From the NCBI GenBank assembly GCA_034926225.1, contig JAYFRF010000002.1, positions 62,001 to 126,000 on the forward strand: a DNA stretch of 64,000 nt. Reading direction: 5' to 3'. The DNA comes from JAAZKA01 sp034926225 (GTDB taxonomy: Bacteria > Bacillota > Clostridia > Oscillospirales > QAMX01). Each line of letters begins with the position of its first letter. Within the stretch, counting starts at the first letter, position 1. Position numbers and translations under genes: made by a program. Under the pieces are notes generated by a model. The model had not been told where the DNA came from and ran no database searches. It saw only the letters and a program-made list of their open reading frames with translations. Below are positions 42,608 to 50,428 of this stretch, in pieces.

Positions 42608-42616
42608 AAGTAAGAG

Positions 42617-43711
42617 CTATCTCAATTTATCCTTGAGGAACCCAATGTAATGGTTCCAATCCTCCCGCGACAGAAAATGTCTGAAGCTCCGGAGGTGATA
42701 CCCGATGTTCCCCTCGCGGAAGTGATCCCCGGGAACGGGCAGACGATCGGGGCAGACAAGGCCGGGCGCGTCGAGCAGCGTCCACGCCTGCGACGCCCAG
42801 AGGGAGGTTAAAAACTCGGATTTGGGATCCGCCCCTTGATCCAGGACGGCGGAACCTACGCATAGCAGGCGCGGTGCGAGCAGCGCGAGCAGGAAGCTCT
42901 GGTCATAGGGCTTTTTGTCCTCGAGGTCGTCCACATAGTCCTTGAAATTCTCGCAGTACCAGTCCCAGCTTCCAGCGCGGAGGAAGTCACGGACGCGTTC
43001 GCCTTCGCCGTGTTTTGAGGTCGCGGCGCCGCCGTAGCCGGAATCATTGGAGATGGCGCACCAGAAGCGTTCGTCCTGTGCAGCCGTCCAGAGGGCGGTC
43101 TTTCCGAGACGCGAGTGGCCGATCACGGCGGTATGTGCCGCGTCGATATCGTCGCGCGTCAGCAGATAGTCGAGGGCGCGGGACGCGCCATAGGCCCACA
43201 TGCCGATCTTGCCCCATTCGGTTCTGCCCCGCGCGCAGTCGGTGCCGAAGGCGCGCGCAAGGCCGTCGGAGTAGTCACCGTGGAGGTTATCGTTGACGAC
43301 ATCCTTATAGCAGAATACCGCGAGAGCAAAACCCGCATCGGTGATCTCCTCAATCGGCACATAGCGGTCGGGAAGGTCGCGGCGGAAGGCTATGTGGAGG
43401 AATACCGGGGGCTTATCGACCGTCTGCGGGACGAAAAGCGCCAGTGGGAAGGAAAATTCGCCCGACGGGGTGTCGAAAGAGATGCGGATGCGCTGCTCTA
43501 TGACCTTACCGGCAAAGGCGATGCCGTCTTCTTCGACGATTTCCCCCGTCACCCGATCCGGCGCGGGCGGGGTGACACCATAGGAATAGGTTTCCAGCGC
43601 GCGCCTCAGCTCCCGGCGTCGCTCTGTCCACAGCGCGGGCGTCGCGGGACGGCCGTCGTCCATTGTGAGGATGGGTAAGAGCGCGCGGCTTGCGAGTTCC
43701 TGCTCCAGCAT
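42617..43711 (-). CDS. CE15-like glucuronoyl esterase / alpha-beta hydrolase
   Basis: A 364-residue alpha/beta hydrolase. The nucleophile elbow AVIGHSRLGKTALW has the G-x-S-R-x-G-K form of carbohydrate esterase family 15, and the C-terminal PGDHFREGNIGYHLRSFRHFLSREDWNHYIGFLKDKL matches bacterial CE15-like proteins, supplying the histidine. CE15 enzymes cleave ester links between glucuronate and lignin or related alcohols. There is no signal peptide, so this one acts inside the cell, perhaps on an imported uronate ester. The neighbouring sugar-acid genes, on the other strand, fit such a role. GGAGGAG precedes the ATG. Confidence 0.78.
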   Translation of the reverse strand: MLEQELASRALLPILTMDDGRPATPALWTERRRELRRALETYSYGVTPPAPDRVTGEIVEEDGIAFAGKVIEQRIRISFDTPSGEFSFPLALFVPQTVDKPPVFLHIAFRRDLPDRYVPIEEITDAGFALAVFCYKDVVNDNLHGDYSDGLARAFGTDCARGRTEWGKIGMWAYGASRALDYLLTRDDIDAAHTAVIGHSRLGKTALWTAAQDERFWCAISNDSGYGGAATSKHGEGERVRDFLRAGSWDWYCENFKDYVDDLEDKKPYDQSFLLALLAPRLLCVGSAVLDQGADPKSEFLTSLWASQAWTLLDAPGLVCPDRLPVPGDHFREGNIGYHLRSFRHFLSREDWNHYIGFLKDKLR

Positions 43712-43734
43712 GAAAATACTCCTCCTTATGATCG

Positions 43735-44550
43735 TTATCCGCGTTCACTGAAGAATTCGCGGCGGCGGTACGAAAGGAATGCGGCGAGGGTGCAAAGGAT
43801 GAACACGCCGCCGAGAACGAGGATTTGCAGCAGCGAGAAATACGGCCCCAGGCGGAACGCATACTCCGGCATCGCGTAGAAGGGGAGCGCCGCAAACCAG
43901 AGGAAGCCCGCCATCGGGATGAGGGACGGAAGGATGCCGAGAAGCCATGTAAAGACTACGGTCAGCGCCGCCCAGAGCGCGCTCACCCCGGGTCCGCGCG
44001 CGCAGGCAGAATAGAGCGTGCCGATGGCATAAACGACGCACTGGACCAGGGCGATGCGAAAGAAGATGACCCCGTAAGTAATCAGATAGGTCGCGGTGGG
44101 GTAGCAGAATACGCAGTAACCGGCGACGGAAACGCCGTAAAGGAGGATATTCAACAGAAGCACATAGAACAATCCGCCGGGAAAGCGCGTGAAGAATACC
44201 GCCGTCCTCGAGTTCGGGAGCGCGTATACAAGCTCACCCATCCCCCCCTCGTCGGAGGTCAGCCCCCGTCCGGCAGTGACCGCGACGCAGACGGATTCGA
44301 TGAGGTAGACCGGCATAAACGCGCGGGCGAAGAAAGCCAGCGGGTCGTTCATGTCAAGAGGCGACAGGATAGAGAGAAAAGCCTTCCACGCGTCGGGCAC
44401 ACTCGCAAACCAATAGCTGACGGGGGTGGTAAGCCCTCTGGCATAACAGATATAATAGACAATATAGATCGCAGCGGTTAAAAGACCACAGGGCAGGAAG
44501 GTTGCGAATAACGCGGCGAAGAAGCGCCGGGACTCATAACGCAGCCGCAT
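43735..44550 (-). CDS. ABC transporter permease
   Basis: A 271-residue integral membrane protein with about six hydrophobic segments (for example FFAALFATFLPCGLLTAAIYIVYYICYA, VAGYCVFCYPTATYLITYGVIFF and LLQILVLGGVFILCTLAAFL), of the ABC-2 type permease layout. EGGMGELVYALPNSRTAVFFTRF resembles the elbow of bacitracin/lantibiotic-type exporters. It overlaps the ATPase gene by 17 bp, so the two form one exporter. The substrate is unknown. Confidence 0.85.
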   Translation of the reverse strand: MRLRYESRRFFAALFATFLPCGLLTAAIYIVYYICYARGLTTPVSYWFASVPDAWKAFLSILSPLDMNDPLAFFARAFMPVYLIESVCVAVTAGRGLTSDEGGMGELVYALPNSRTAVFFTRFPGGLFYVLLLNILLYGVSVAGYCVFCYPTATYLITYGVIFFRIALVQCVVYAIGTLYSACARGPGVSALWAALTVVFTWLLGILPSLIPMAGFLWFAALPFYAMPEYAFRLGPYFSLLQILVLGGVFILCTLAAFLSYRRREFFSERG

Positions 44551-45436
44551 GGGAATGACCTCCTTCCGAAAGCCGATTGGCGATCAGCACGCTCTCCATC
44601 GTCGGTTCCTCGATGCGCAGACTGTGTATGGTAAACTGTGCGAGCGTCTTGACGAGGGTATCAACGGAGCCGGAATACGTGAAGCTGGCGGCGTGCTCAT
44701 CGCCCTGAAAGTTGACGATACCGAGCGCCTGAGCAGCGGAGGCGGCATCGTCGGCGGTGAAGGATACGCGCCGCGCCCGGAGGAAGTCCATCCCCCCCGT
44801 TTCACCGGAGCGGAGGATAGCGCCGTTTTGCATGATCGCGGCATGGGTACAGTGCCGGGCGATTTCTTCGACGCTGCGGGTCGTAAACAGTATTGTGGCG
44901 CCATTTTCATGCAGCCTTGCAAGTTCGGCAAAAACGGCTTCCCGCTCAAATGGCGCAAGCCCCAGGGAGGGTTCATCGAGGACGACCAGGGGCGGGTCAC
45001 GCAGCAGCACGGAGATGAAAACAAGCTTTTTTCGTTCCCCGTCCTCGAGGGAATCAAAATGCGCCCTGGGCTCCAGGTTGAACTTCATGCATAGCTCCCG
45101 CATACGTGCCTCATCGACACGTCCGGAAACCCCGCACATGGACACAAGCAGGCCGCGCACGGTCATGCGGGAATGTCCCGCGACGCGCGCTGGGACATAA
45201 CCGGCGGCGCGGCGGATACGCAGGCTGTCGCGTACGGAATCCCACTCGAACACCCGGACATTGCCGCTCGTCGGCCGTATAAAGTTGAACAGCAAGCGCA
45301 CGAGGGTCGTCTTGCCGGACTGTGCCGGTCCGAGAATGCCGAAAAACGAACCCGCCTCGACGGAAAAGCGGGATTCCTCCAGTCCTGCCCGGCGCGGGTA
45401 ATCCTTAGACGCGTAACGAAAATCCACCGCGAGCAT
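44534..45436 (-). CDS. ABC transporter ATP-binding protein
   Basis: A 300-residue ATPase. Walker A is GPAQSGKTTLV (about residues 36-46), Walker B LVVLDEPSLGL (about 150-160), and the H-loop region LFTTRSVEEIARHCTHAAIM carries a serine in place of the usual histidine (TTRS for TTHD-like). The signature is degenerate: DSLEDGERKKLVF in place of LSGGQ. The C-terminal 80 residues are a typical exporter accessory domain. A consensus promoter precedes it. It pairs with the overlapping permease gene. Confidence 0.88.
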   Translation of the reverse strand: MLAVDFRYASKDYPRRAGLEESRFSVEAGSFFGILGPAQSGKTTLVRLLFNFIRPTSGNVRVFEWDSVRDSLRIRRAAGYVPARVAGHSRMTVRGLLVSMCGVSGRVDEARMRELCMKFNLEPRAHFDSLEDGERKKLVFISVLLRDPPLVVLDEPSLGLAPFEREAVFAELARLHENGATILFTTRSVEEIARHCTHAAIMQNGAILRSGETGGMDFLRARRVSFTADDAASAAQALGIVNFQGDEHAASFTYSGSVDTLVKTLAQFTIHSLRIEEPTMESVLIANRLSEGGHSHAAAL

Positions 45437-45474
45437 AGCGATACTCCTTACATCCTTAATAGAAATCCGACTCT

Positions 45475-45503
45475 ATTGTACCTTTTTCGCCGTCGTTTGT
45501 CAA
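45475..45503 (-). promoter_or_regulatory. Sigma-A promoter of the ABC exporter genes
   Basis: On the minus strand TTGACA (45498-45503), 17 bp and TACAAT (45475-45480), about 40 bp before the ATPase start. Confidence 0.9.
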
Positions 45504-45540
45504 CGGCAATTACGAAGTCTTTTTTACAAATGGCAGGGAC

Positions 45541-45570
45541 GTTTAAATGCCTCGGGTTTGGTCCATACTG
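45541..45570 (+). promoter_or_regulatory. Sigma-F promoter of spoIIR
   Basis: GTTTA (45541-45545) fits the sigma-F -35 consensus GYWTA. After exactly 15 bp comes GTCCATACTG (45561-45570), which matches GGNNANANTW at all but the second and last positions. The ribosome-binding site follows at 45585. spoIIR is a known sigma-F target in Bacillus and Clostridium. Confidence 0.78.
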
Positions 45571-45601
45571 TAGGCATAAACCTGTGGAGGTGTCCCTTCC
45601 G

Positions 45602-46195
45602 ATGAAAAAGTTACTTACGACGCTCGTCCTTTCCATCCTATGCGCCGCCCTCGCACTCGCCTGCGCGCTCGCCTATGACCTTACGCTGGAGTACAGCATC
45701 GCATCAAAGGTAACGCGTCTGCAAATCATCGCGCATTCGGATACGGATGCTGATCAGAGCTTAAAGCTTGCGGTACGCGACCGTGTGCTGGAGATCGCCA
45801 CGCGGGTCACGCAGGGGTGTGCGGAGTCCGAAGACGCACGGGCGCGTCTTCGGGCGGCGCTGCCGGAGATTGAGCGCGCGGCGAGCGAGACCGTGTATGC
45901 GTCCGGCCGGGCGTATACGGTACACGCGTCGCTCGGAGAAGTCGCGTATCCGTTCCGGGACTACGGGACGTTTGCTCTGCCGGAGGGGGACTATACGGCA
46001 CTGAGGGTTATCCTGGGAGACGGCGCGGGACATAACTGGTGGTGCGTGGCGTTTCCGGCACTGTGCGAGCCGGCCGCGAATATTCACACGGCGGCCGCGG
46101 CGGCGGGACTTTCCTCGCGGGAGATCGCTTTCATCCGTTCCGACGGAGCTAAGGGTCGGTTTTTCCTGCTGGAGCTGTGGGAAAGATGGTTTTAG
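45602..46195 (+). CDS. spoIIR: Stage II sporulation protein R
   Basis: A 197-residue secreted signalling protein. An N-terminal hydrophobic segment (LLTTLVLSILCAALALACALAY) exports it from the forespore. The body has the SpoIIR core LQIIAHSDTDADQSLKLAVRDRVLE and GAGHNWWCVAFPALC. In the intermembrane space SpoIIR triggers SpoIIGA to process pro-sigma-E in the mother cell. ATG 45602 follows GGAGGTGTCCCTTCC and a sigma-F promoter; the frame stays open upstream but that part is antisense to the ABC genes. Confidence 0.92.
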   Translation: MKKLLTTLVLSILCAALALACALAYDLTLEYSIASKVTRLQIIAHSDTDADQSLKLAVRDRVLEIATRVTQGCAESEDARARLRAALPEIERAASETVYASGRAYTVHASLGEVAYPFRDYGTFALPEGDYTALRVILGDGAGHNWWCVAFPALCEPAANIHTAAAAAGLSSREIAFIRSDGAKGRFFLLELWERWF

Positions 46196-46218
46196 GCCTC
46201 ATTTAAAGGCAAAACTGC

Positions 46219-46260
46219 GAGAGCGCCTCCGGAGGGGGACACCTCCGGAGGCGCTCTCTT
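46219..46260 (+). terminator. Terminator after spoIIR
   Basis: A perfect 16-bp stem (46219-46234 with 46243-46258) with an 8-base loop. The T-run is short (TTGT), but the stem is very stable, and it lies between convergent genes. Confidence 0.75.
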
Positions 46261-46261
46261 G

Positions 46262-46522
46262 TCAGGCGCGGTATACGATTTTACGGATGGTATCCTCGGA
46301 CAGGTGGTATTCGTCCGACAGAGCCTCGATGGACATGCCCCCGGCGAAGGCGCGGCGGATATCGTCGTTGCGCTGCTCGTAAAAGACGCGCGCGCCGGTA
46401 TTTTCGCCCCATTTTTGCCGGGAGCTGACTTTGGGAACATAGAGCACCTCGCCTGGCGCGTATTTTTGCAGCTCGCGAAGCAGACTGTCCGGTAAAATCT
46501 CCGATGCGTTGCGGTACTTCAT
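46262..46522 (-). CDS. CD3324-family small DNA-binding-like protein
   Basis: An 86-residue protein starting KYRNASEILPDSLLRELQKYAPGEVLYVPK, the pattern of the clostridial CD3324 family. The C-terminal half (NDDIRRAFAGGMSIEALSDEYHLSEDTIRKIVYRA) is a helix-turn-helix of the Mor or resolvase type. It probably binds DNA, but the target is unknown. The ATG overlaps the stop of the upstream gene by 4 bp. Confidence 0.8.
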   Translation of the reverse strand: MKYRNASEILPDSLLRELQKYAPGEVLYVPKVSSRQKWGENTGARVFYEQRNDDIRRAFAGGMSIEALSDEYHLSEDTIRKIVYRA

Positions 46523-47556
46523 GGGTTTTTCGCGAGGAAGTCGTCGACGGACGCATAGCGGTCAATGCGGACGCCGTGGGACTCGATCGAGTCAATGATG
46601 GTCTTTTCGAGGACGGCGGCACGGGCGGCGAACGGCGCAAGATCTGCAGCGTCAAACGCGTCGAGCAGCGGCATTTCCGGCAGGGAGAATTCCGCACCGA
46701 CGATGTTTAACTCTCCCTGGAGGTAGCAGCCCTCCACAAAAGCGAGAGGCGTGTTCCCCGTGCGGCTGTAATACGCGATGCGCCGCCATGTGAGGGATAA
46801 TTCCTGATACCAGTCCGCGAGGTTTTGAAAATCGGGGGCGGGACGGCTTTCCGGCGCTGGGGTGCGCTCCGCTGCGAACGCGCGGACAGCCTTGATCATC
46901 GTATGGGTAAGTGTGCGCAGCTCCTCCGCCGTTTTCGCATACGGGATTTCCCCGTTCCCGTGCAGAAGTGCCTCGGGGTATGCGGGCAGCGCTTGCAGCA
47001 AGGACGCGCGGGGGACGCGGTAGTCGCGGATGACTGTGCCGTTTAAATACAAAATGGCGCAGGTCAGATAATCCGCGATATAGCCCGCCGCGAGCCGCGC
47101 TTTATAAAACGTATCCTCAAACATCAGATTTCGGTACAGGTCCATGGCGGCGTCGATGCGCTCGAGCGCTTTGCGATAGACGAACCGTTTGTTCGCAAGG
47201 TTTTCGCGGAGCTTATCGCGCAGCCTTTCAAAGCGCACGGTATCCTCGGGGCTGCGGCTGTAAAGGATGACACCGTCCGATACGGCATAGGCAAAGGGGT
47301 CTTCAAGATTTGCGGTACGTTCAGTGCGTTCCCAGCTTCTCGGGTAGAGATCATGCCCGACACCGTCGATGATAAAGGTACGGGCAAGCCCGTTGCCACG
47401 CTGGGTTGCGGGGATGTAGTAGTCGAAGCAGACGCCGTGCCCATCGCCGTCGACCTCGTGGCCCTCGAGCGCGATGAGCAGGGCGACATCGTCGGGGTAC
47501 TCGTTTTGAATTTTATGAATGACCCATTCGGTCAGTTTTTGCAGGTCTTCCCGCAT
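46519..47556 (-). CDS. Hypothetical protein, nucleotidyltransferase-like N-terminus
   Basis: A 345-residue soluble protein of unknown function. The beginning (LTEWVIHKIQNEYPDDVALLIALEGHEVDGDGHGVCFDYYIPATQRG) looks like a minimal nucleotidyltransferase, where the D-x-H-x3-D stretch could be an acidic metal site, followed by an alpha-helical body (KALERIDAAMDLYRNLMFEDTFYKARLAAGYIADYL) resembling HEPN-like or substrate-binding helices. I do not recognise the family by name. Promoter TTGTCA/TATCCT lies upstream; the downstream CD3324 gene is co-translated. Confidence 0.7.
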   Translation of the reverse strand: MREDLQKLTEWVIHKIQNEYPDDVALLIALEGHEVDGDGHGVCFDYYIPATQRGNGLARTFIIDGVGHDLYPRSWERTERTANLEDPFAYAVSDGVILYSRSPEDTVRFERLRDKLRENLANKRFVYRKALERIDAAMDLYRNLMFEDTFYKARLAAGYIADYLTCAILYLNGTVIRDYRVPRASLLQALPAYPEALLHGNGEIPYAKTAEELRTLTHTMIKAVRAFAAERTPAPESRPAPDFQNLADWYQELSLTWRRIAYYSRTGNTPLAFVEGCYLQGELNIVGAEFSLPEMPLLDAFDAADLAPFAARAAVLEKTIIDSIESHGVRIDRYASVDDFLAKNP

Positions 47557-47624
47557 ATAAAAATCCTCACTTTCCGTTGGATATTGCCCCAGGCAAGGCG
47601 GCCGTCCTTTCAGGGGACGATTTT

Positions 47625-47653
47625 AGGATACCACAGCGCGGGGGATTTGACAA
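47625..47653 (-). promoter_or_regulatory. Promoter of the 46519-47556 gene
   Basis: On the minus strand TTGTCA (47648-47653), 17 bp and TATCCT (47625-47630). Confidence 0.6.
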
Positions 47654-47667
47654 TGCCGAAAACAAGT

Positions 47668-47712
47668 ATAAAAAACGCGGAGGCTGCCCTCTTTAAAAGA
47701 GAGCCCCCGCGT
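47668..47712 (-). terminator. Terminator of the lactonase gene
   Basis: On the minus strand a GC stem (CGCGGGGGCTCTC with GAGGGCAGCCTCCGCG, one bulge) with an AT loop is followed by TTTTTT. Confidence 0.88.
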
Positions 47713-47731
47713 AATGTGTACGGTGTTGATA

Positions 47732-48739
47732 CTAGCCGATATCGACGGCAAAGGAGCAGCTCTTGTGGCGGATCCGGGCGACGGGACTGCCGGGAACGCC
47801 CTGGTCGTCGAGCGGCAGGACGCACAGCTCGTTTGTACGCTCGTTGCAGCAAAGAAGAAATGCGTCGTCATGGGTGAGTGCGATATGGCGCGGCCAGCTG
47901 CCAAAGCAGGACACGATGCCGAAGGCGGACAGGGCGCCGTCGTCGGCTACTCGGTACAGCGCGATGCTCTCCATGCCGCGGTTCGTGGCATAGAGGACGC
48001 GCGCGGCGGCGTTGTATGCAAGGGACGAGCCGTAGGAGATGTCGGTGAAGGTGTCGGGCAGGGTGGAAAGCCGCTGCGTCACCTCGAGCGCGCCGGACGC
48101 CGCGTCGTAGCGCAGGGCGTAGACAGCGTTTGAGTATTCGGTGACGAGGTACGCGACGGGAAACGCGGGATGGAACAGGAGCTGACGCGGACCGTCGCCC
48201 TCCAACAGGGGGAGTCTGCCGTGTTCGGCGGGGGTAGGTCCTGTGCAGTCGAAGCAGTCGACGCTGTCACGTCCGAGATCGACGAGGTAAAAGTAGCGGC
48301 CGTCGGGAGAGGGGCACATGCAGTGGGGGTGGCTGATCGCACCGTCACGGCTGTAATTCTTATGGAACACCTCGCGAACGAATCCTGTCTCGGAGCAAGC
48401 GTAGAGGGTGACGTCGCCGCTGCCGTAGCAGGCGCCGCCGACGAGGGTCGCGGCGGGGTTTACGCCGATGTGGCAAAGTCCCTTCCCCTCGAAGGGCGCG
48501 CGGCCGCGAACAGCGGTCCCGGCGCCGGCGTAGGGCAGGACGCAGAGTTCGGCGCCTTCGGGGGCTTCGCTGACGGAGAAAATACGGCGGGAAGGGGCGT
48601 GCCAGGCAAGAAAGCTCGGATTCATCACGCCGTTGATCCCGGTAAGACCTTCGAGTGTGCCGTCGTCCTTTAAAACGACCTCCTGAATGCCGCCGAAGCG
48701 GGACTGATTGTAGCCGCCGATCAAAATGGTATAACTCAT
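47732..48739 (-). CDS. Lactonase family protein (6-phosphogluconolactonase type)
   Basis: A 335-residue seven-bladed beta-propeller of the YkgB/Pgl type. It begins YTILIGGYNQSRFGGIQEVVL, and the repeats show PSFLAWHAPSRRIFSVSE, HCMCPSPDGRYFYLVDLGRDSVDCF and GPRQLLFHPAFPVAYLVTEYSNAVYAL, as in the family. It may hydrolyse 6-phosphogluconolactone, which would serve the gnd-encoded step at 38588, but related proteins act on other lactones. GGGAGGCTTATGCGCT precedes the ATG. Confidence 0.85.
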   Translation of the reverse strand: MSYTILIGGYNQSRFGGIQEVVLKDDGTLEGLTGINGVMNPSFLAWHAPSRRIFSVSEAPEGAELCVLPYAGAGTAVRGRAPFEGKGLCHIGVNPAATLVGGACYGSGDVTLYACSETGFVREVFHKNYSRDGAISHPHCMCPSPDGRYFYLVDLGRDSVDCFDCTGPTPAEHGRLPLLEGDGPRQLLFHPAFPVAYLVTEYSNAVYALRYDAASGALEVTQRLSTLPDTFTDISYGSSLAYNAAARVLYATNRGMESIALYRVADDGALSAFGIVSCFGSWPRHIALTHDDAFLLCCNERTNELCVLPLDDQGVPGSPVARIRHKSCSFAVDIG

Positions 48740-48765
48740 AGCGCATAAGCCTCCCTTTTACATAC

Positions 48766-48794
48766 TTGACAATGAGGAAAAAATACAGTACAAT
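48766..48794 (+). promoter_or_regulatory. Sigma-A promoter of the 48880 gene
   Basis: Consensus TTGACA (48766-48771), 17 bp and TACAAT (48789-48794). Confidence 0.9.
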
Positions 48795-48879
48795 AGAGAA
48801 ACGTTTCAAAAGCGCGCTTTTATATAAATCCGGGAGGGGTTATCGCCTGTCCCATGGATATTTTGGGGGTGAGGATCGT

Positions 48880-49293
48880 ATGCTGATCGACATATCGCCG
48901 AACGATTTCAAGCGGCTTTTAGACCTCTGCTATCTTGGCAACATCGTACTCGGCATGCCGGATCCGGATTCGCGGGAAACCGCGGAATACGATCGTGTGA
49001 CGCGAAGTCTTTTCGGTTACTGTCCCCTCGTAGGGCTGGGGATGTACGCGCACATCGTAGAAGGCGAAGTCTATCCGTCGGACGCGTATACGCAGTCGGG
49101 GATCATGGATCGCCTGCTCGACTACGAGGATGCGACGATGTTCGATATCTTAGCCGAGGAGCTCGCGCGGCGGGATCTCGACGTGCGGGACACCGACGAG
49201 CAGGATAACGAGGTGCTGCAAACCCGAATTGGGGAATACCTGGACGAATTCAATCTGCACGGGCTGGATAACCTGTACACGGAAGGGGTATAG
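48880..49293 (+). CDS. Hypothetical acidic protein
   Basis: A 137-residue acidic soluble protein that I do not recognise. It reads LIDISPNDFKRLLDLCYLGNIVLGMPDPDSRETAEYDRVTRSLF, then a largely helical body with many aspartates and glutamates (DEQDNEVLQTRIGEYLDEFN). There is no signal or membrane segment. ATG 48880 is preceded by GGGGGTGAGGATCGT; the frame is open from 48766 but that stretch contains the promoter. It is divergent from the lactonase gene and probably monocistronic. Confidence 0.72.
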   Translation: MLIDISPNDFKRLLDLCYLGNIVLGMPDPDSRETAEYDRVTRSLFGYCPLVGLGMYAHIVEGEVYPSDAYTQSGIMDRLLDYEDATMFDILAEELARRDLDVRDTDEQDNEVLQTRIGEYLDEFNLHGLDNLYTEGV

Positions 49294-49356
49294 TACCCCC
49301 CCCTATAAGTCTGCCATACTCAGGTTATAAATTTATCAGAATAGGGGTATAAGATA

Positions 49357-49949
49357 ATGTCTGTGTCCTCTCATCAGAACAGATGGATACAGGAAATACT
49401 TGATTTACAGCATGAAGACGGAAGTTGGGGGCATTTTCACACGCTCAGTGAGCCTACAAAAGCACAGCCCATAACAACAGAGCAAGCATTACGGAGGCTT
49501 CGGATCTTAGGGCTGACCAAAGATGACGAACCGATTCGCCGTGCAATTCACTATATGGAAGACAATCTGCATAAGCCTTATGCAACTGTTTTTCATGAAA
49601 AGAAGCATGATTCCAAGACATATGGCGACTTAATGCTGGCAGCATGGCTGCGGCTTTTCGATGCAGAAAACAATGCCGCGCTTGCTACAGCGAAAAAATG
49701 GGCTACTATCATCGAAAGAGCTTTTGAAGGCGGTGAATACTCGCACACAGAATATGTGATGGCGTATGAATCGTCAATCGGAATAAAGCTGAACCCGAAA
49801 GCAGGCTGCCTGGCGGACTTTGTTACATTCTCGCACAAGTAAAGGACGGCATTTATTTCCCGCTCTCTGATACATGGCGTAAAGTTGAAAACAGGCGATA
49901 TGATTGTACAATGAGAATCGAACGATTGCTAAGAAGCTTGGATGAATAA
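49357..49949 (+). pseudogene. Remnant of a prenyltransferase-repeat-like protein, internally deleted and frameshifted
   Basis: The first 161 residues (SSHQNRWIQEILDLQHEDGSWGHFHTLSEPTK and QPITTEQALRRLRILGL) are the N-terminal part of a clostridial family of roughly 280 residues that I recognise but cannot name; the DGSWG repeat recalls terpene-cyclase-like helical repeats. The stop at 49842 follows LADFVTFSHK. In another frame from 49839, VKDGIYFPLSDTWRKVENRRYDCTMRIERLLRSLDE continues to a stop at 49949 and matches the C-terminal end of the same family. About 100 residues between them are missing. The sequence is visibly AT-richer than its neighbours, suggesting acquisition from elsewhere. 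Confidence 0.75.
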
Positions 49950-49969
49950 AGAAAGTTCATAAAACAACA

Positions 49970-50042
49970 ATGCCGCTTGACCTCCTTTATACACATGGCC
50001 ATCGTTAGATGAAAGCCGTCGTTGAGGAGAGAAAAGCGGCAT
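49970..50042. repeat. Long-armed inverted repeat after the pseudogene
   Basis: ATGCCGCTT (49970-49978) pairs with AAGCGGCAT (50034-50042), with further GACCTCC/GGAG complementarity inside. No gene lies in 49950-50063. The function is unknown. Confidence 0.45.
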
Positions 50043-50063
50043 AAGCTGTGTAATCGGGGTGTT

Positions 50064-50303
50064 TTACTGAATCAGAATCAGGAAAAGCGTCGTCGCGGCA
50101 AGGCAGCTTGCGCCGACGATGGTAAGCTTGCGGAGTAAGCCGTCGACGCTGCGGCCGCGGTTTTTACCAAAGAAGGTTTCGGCACCGCCGGAGATCGCGC
50201 CGGACAGTCCCGCGCTTTTGCTCTGCTGCAGTAAAACAAGCGCAATGATCGCGACGCACAGAATGACCTGTACGATCGTCAGAATGGTGGTGAGAACGTC
50301 CAT
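50064..50303 (-). CDS. secG: Preprotein translocase subunit SecG
   Basis: A 79-residue membrane protein with two hydrophobic segments flanking the signature QQSKSAGLSGAISGGAETFFGKNRGRSVDGLLRKLT. It is an accessory subunit of the SecYEG channel. ATG 50303 follows GGGAGG at a rather wide 12-base spacing; the frame extends further upstream but not usefully. Its promoter is at 50350-50378. Confidence 0.93.
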   Translation of the reverse strand: MDVLTTILTIVQVILCVAIIALVLLQQSKSAGLSGAISGGAETFFGKNRGRSVDGLLRKLTIVGASCLAATTLFLILIQ

Positions 50304-50349
50304 GTTTCGTAGTGGCCTCCCTCGAGATACATTCAAGCATAGTATCTGC

Positions 50350-50378
50350 ATTGTAGCATAAACCGATGTAAAATGCAA
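50350..50378 (-). promoter_or_regulatory. Sigma-A promoter of secG
   Basis: On the minus strand TTGCAT (50373-50378), 17 bp and TACAAT (50350-50355). Confidence 0.75.
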
Positions 50379-50428
50379 GCTTTTTTTTGCATTTATCGAA
50401 CCGGGAGCGCGATTTGGGGATGCATTTT

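Larger units (their letters stand above)
42142..42616. repeat. Palindromic multi-hairpin element between convergent genes
   Basis: The 475-bp gap between the LarA-like and esterase genes has no gene. It holds two inverted, diverged copies (about 42165-42316 and 42441-42607) of a module of four hairpins, facing each other across a centre (42317-42440) that is itself self-complementary: AGTGCCG (42333-42339) with CGGCACT (42412-42418), and TTACC/GGTAA further in. The outermost bases, GAGAGCTCTT at the left and the complement of AAGAGCTATCTC at the right, also match. The whole can therefore fold as one long cruciform or RNA. No open frame, transposase remnant or clear target duplication was seen. 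Confidence 0.88.

Noticed and set aside
42142..42616. Insertion sequence
   Set aside because: No transposase or remnant frame and no clear target duplication, so an autonomous mobile element is not supported.
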